Shown: one piece after another, positions 62,083-64,000 of the stretch
How the letters are laid out: each line of letters starts with the position of its first letter
Position numbering within the stretch: the first letter of the stretch is position 1
Assembly (NCBI RefSeq): GCF_021917145.1
Contig: NC_061062.1
Span: forward strand, 2,371,367 to 2,435,366
Reading direction: 5' to 3'
DNA length: 64,000 nt
Source of the DNA: Hypomesus transpacificus
Lineage: Eukaryota; Chordata; Actinopteri; Osmeriformes; Osmeridae
Made by a program: the position numbers and the translations under genes
The notes under the pieces: model-generated
The model's database searches: none
What the model was told of the DNA's origin: nothing
The model's input: the letters and a program-made list of their open reading frames with translations, nothing else

Positions 62083-63956
62083 ATGGTCTCGTGGATTATC
62101 TCCAGACTTGTGGTGTAAGTTGTTTTTAATAGCATATTGTTCTCCTTTTGGAAACCTCTATTTTTAGCCTTTTAATATTATAACGCATGTCGTTGTCTAG
62201 ATTGGCACTCAGTAACAAGGTGCATGTCATCTATAGCCGTTCTTCATTCTGTAGCTGTTCATAGCACACCTCTTATTTCTAAGCGGAATCAGCCACCGTG
62301 ACTTGGTGGTTTGAGATATCTGTCTGCTCGTAAAACTGGAACGTTGTTTTTTGACTGAGAGGGTGTTTTGTCATTTCAGTTGTAATAATTTGAATACGTT
62401 GTCTTTCTGAGGTGCTGAATCCATTATCATATTATAGCCTGTTTTTGTTTCAATTCTAGACAAAGAAATGTAATGACTGTCTTAAAAAAAATGCATAGGC
62501 TATATGAATTATTAACAGTCTGTCTGTCTACCAATAGGCCTGCATGTGGACATGTATATATAACACAAAATGACCGAATAAAATGTCACGTAGCCCAGAT
62601 TTGAGCGCCTGAGAGTGCGGCTATTTTGTGTTACTTGATGTCCTGTATTTAGAAAACAAAGGGATGGGTCAGTCTACTCAGGTTACAATCCAAGTTTTGC
62701 ACACAATTCTAGACTTGACTGGGCACATGTTAAATAAATCTTGCTCAGTAATCACTTTGGAACCATGTCCATGAAAATCCCGTTGCTAATTCGACTATAG
62801 TCGAAATTATAATTTCTTATAGAAAAATAATCAACACAGCCAATGCTTTTTGGGTTTTGGTGTGGCTAAATCTCAAAATAGCAAATCAATTTAATTTAGA
62901 TTACATTATCATATTACCAACCCGTCTGGTAGGCTAGACCTAAGCTCTAAAGCTGTCTTGGTATTCAAGACTACAACCCCTACTCAACACGACATTCGAT
63001 TAATGTAATGTTCTGAACATTCAGGAGATAGGCCTGTAAATAAGATACCAGTGCGTAACTAATTTATTTTGGTGACCTTTTATAAACACAAACTCTGATA
63101 GCGCTTCAAGGCGGTGCAGGCATATGTAGGTCAGTAATTTGATCAGGTCACACAAACAGCTGTTGCCTGACTGTTGCATTTCAAGGAGGTCTTGTCCGAA
63201 AGTTTTACTGTCAGCATAGGTGTATGGAGAGGACTAAAGCTAGATTAATTTATTGGTTTAAAAAAAAAAAAAAAAAAAGTTAAAAATAGTTTACAATGTA
63301 ATGGTATTTAAAGTGGGGTATTACGAGGTGAAATGCACCTTGTAGCACAATATCAGTGGATTGGTGCTACTGAGTGTATGATGGCACACCTACATTTCAC
63401 TTGGAGGATTTTGCACTTGAGGCAGGGCTTGTGACATGTACTGTTTCCTGTAGGCTGATCTTTGGCACACTGTACCCTGCATACTCATCATACAAAGCAG
63501 TAAAGTCAAAAGATGTGAAAGAATATGTAAGTATTAATAGTTTAAGTGATTATCTTTCTTATTTTTTATATCGCTGATTATATCATCCATAATTAACTTT
63601 ACTTTAGAAACAAAAAGTATTTAAATTTCGGTTTACCTTTACATGTATTCCTTCATAAAGGTGAAATGGATGATGTACTGGATAATATTTGCTCTATTCA
63701 CTACTGTGGAGGCGATCACAGATACCTTTATTTGTTGGTAAGAAAATATCTTCTGTTTCATGACAGTTCATGTGTTACAACATAGACAATGTTTTTCAAG
63801 TGGTAATGACTCCACTTTCCTCTGCTCCACCAAAGGATTCCCTTCTATTACGAGTTGAAGATTGCTTTTGTGGTGTGGCTGCTCTCTCCCTACACCAAGG
63901 GGTCAAGCTTCCTGTACAGGAAGTTTGTTCATCCCACACTTTCCTCTAAAGAGAAG
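62083..63956 (+). CDS. reep1: REEP1: ER-shaping receptor expression-enhancing protein, 5' part only (4 exons)
   Basis: REEP1 is a DP1/Yop1-type membrane protein that curves tubular ER and links it to microtubules; human mutations cause spastic paraplegia SPG31. Exons in the window: 62083-62114, 63454-63526, 63661-63737 and 63836-63956. They join in phase to 101 codons and the reading continues beyond the right edge at a GTGAGA donor. The sequence begins [20 protein letters not shown], then [20 protein letters not shown], a hydrophobic hairpin with [14 protein letters not shown], and [20 protein letters not shown]. It ends [13 protein letters not shown]. These residues match REEP1 more closely than REEP2-4 as I recall them, and the chmp3 neighbour is consistent with human 2p11. 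Intron 1 (62115-63453) contains only a poly(A) run near 63261-63278. Confidence 0.92.
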
Positions 63957-64000
63957 GTGAGACCGCTCTGTCAATCCTGTTTTCATTGTCCTATTGTAGT

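Overview
This is a vertebrate nuclear window. The genes have many short exons, GT-AG introns, long introns full of simple repeats, and tRNA-headed SINEs. The proteins and the repeat types point to a teleost fish. A more exact placement (for example an osmeriform) is only a guess from the SINE family. I recognise seven protein-coding genes and reconstructed their exons by reading codon phase across every splice site.

Layout, left to right. (1) 1-248 (+): the C-terminal end of a protein, probably BTBD7 from gene order. (2) 3385-7615 (-): complete ubr7, 11 coding exons, 421 aa. (3) 9658-36544 (+): complete itpk1, 10 coding exons, 397 aa, with about 25 kb of introns rich in minisatellites. It lies head to head with ubr7. 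(4) 39335-45911 (-): complete plk4, 15 exons, 941 aa, tail to tail with itpk1. (5) 46969-56273 (-): complete hspa4l, 19 exons, 825 aa, in tandem upstream of plk4. (6) 57604-60753 (+): complete chmp3, 6 exons, 220 aa, head to head with hspa4l. (7) 62083-63956 (+): the first 101 residues of reep1, running off the right edge.

The gene order joins three blocks that sit on three human chromosomes: BTBD7/UBR7/ITPK1 (14q32), HSPA4L/PLK4 (4q28) and CHMP3/REEP1 (2p11). The genes do not form a pathway. They cover histone ubiquitylation, inositol phosphate metabolism, centriole duplication, protein folding, ESCRT-III membrane scission and ER shaping.

Non-genic sequence holds about nine copies of one SINE family, two other tRNA-headed SINEs, LINE 3' ends, a 193-bp hAT-type MITE with intact terminal repeats and target-site duplication, at least 17 minisatellites, a pyrimidine microsatellite of about 215 bp and three poly(G) runs of 27-33 nt. 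Several repeats abut or supply splice-site sequence. The observations most worth checking are candidate alternative exons of hspa4l and plk4, a partial duplication of itpk1 exon 4 with its 5' splice site, and repeats that make up almost whole introns. I found no clear sign of an unknown biological system; this is a conserved-gene region in a repeat-rich genome.
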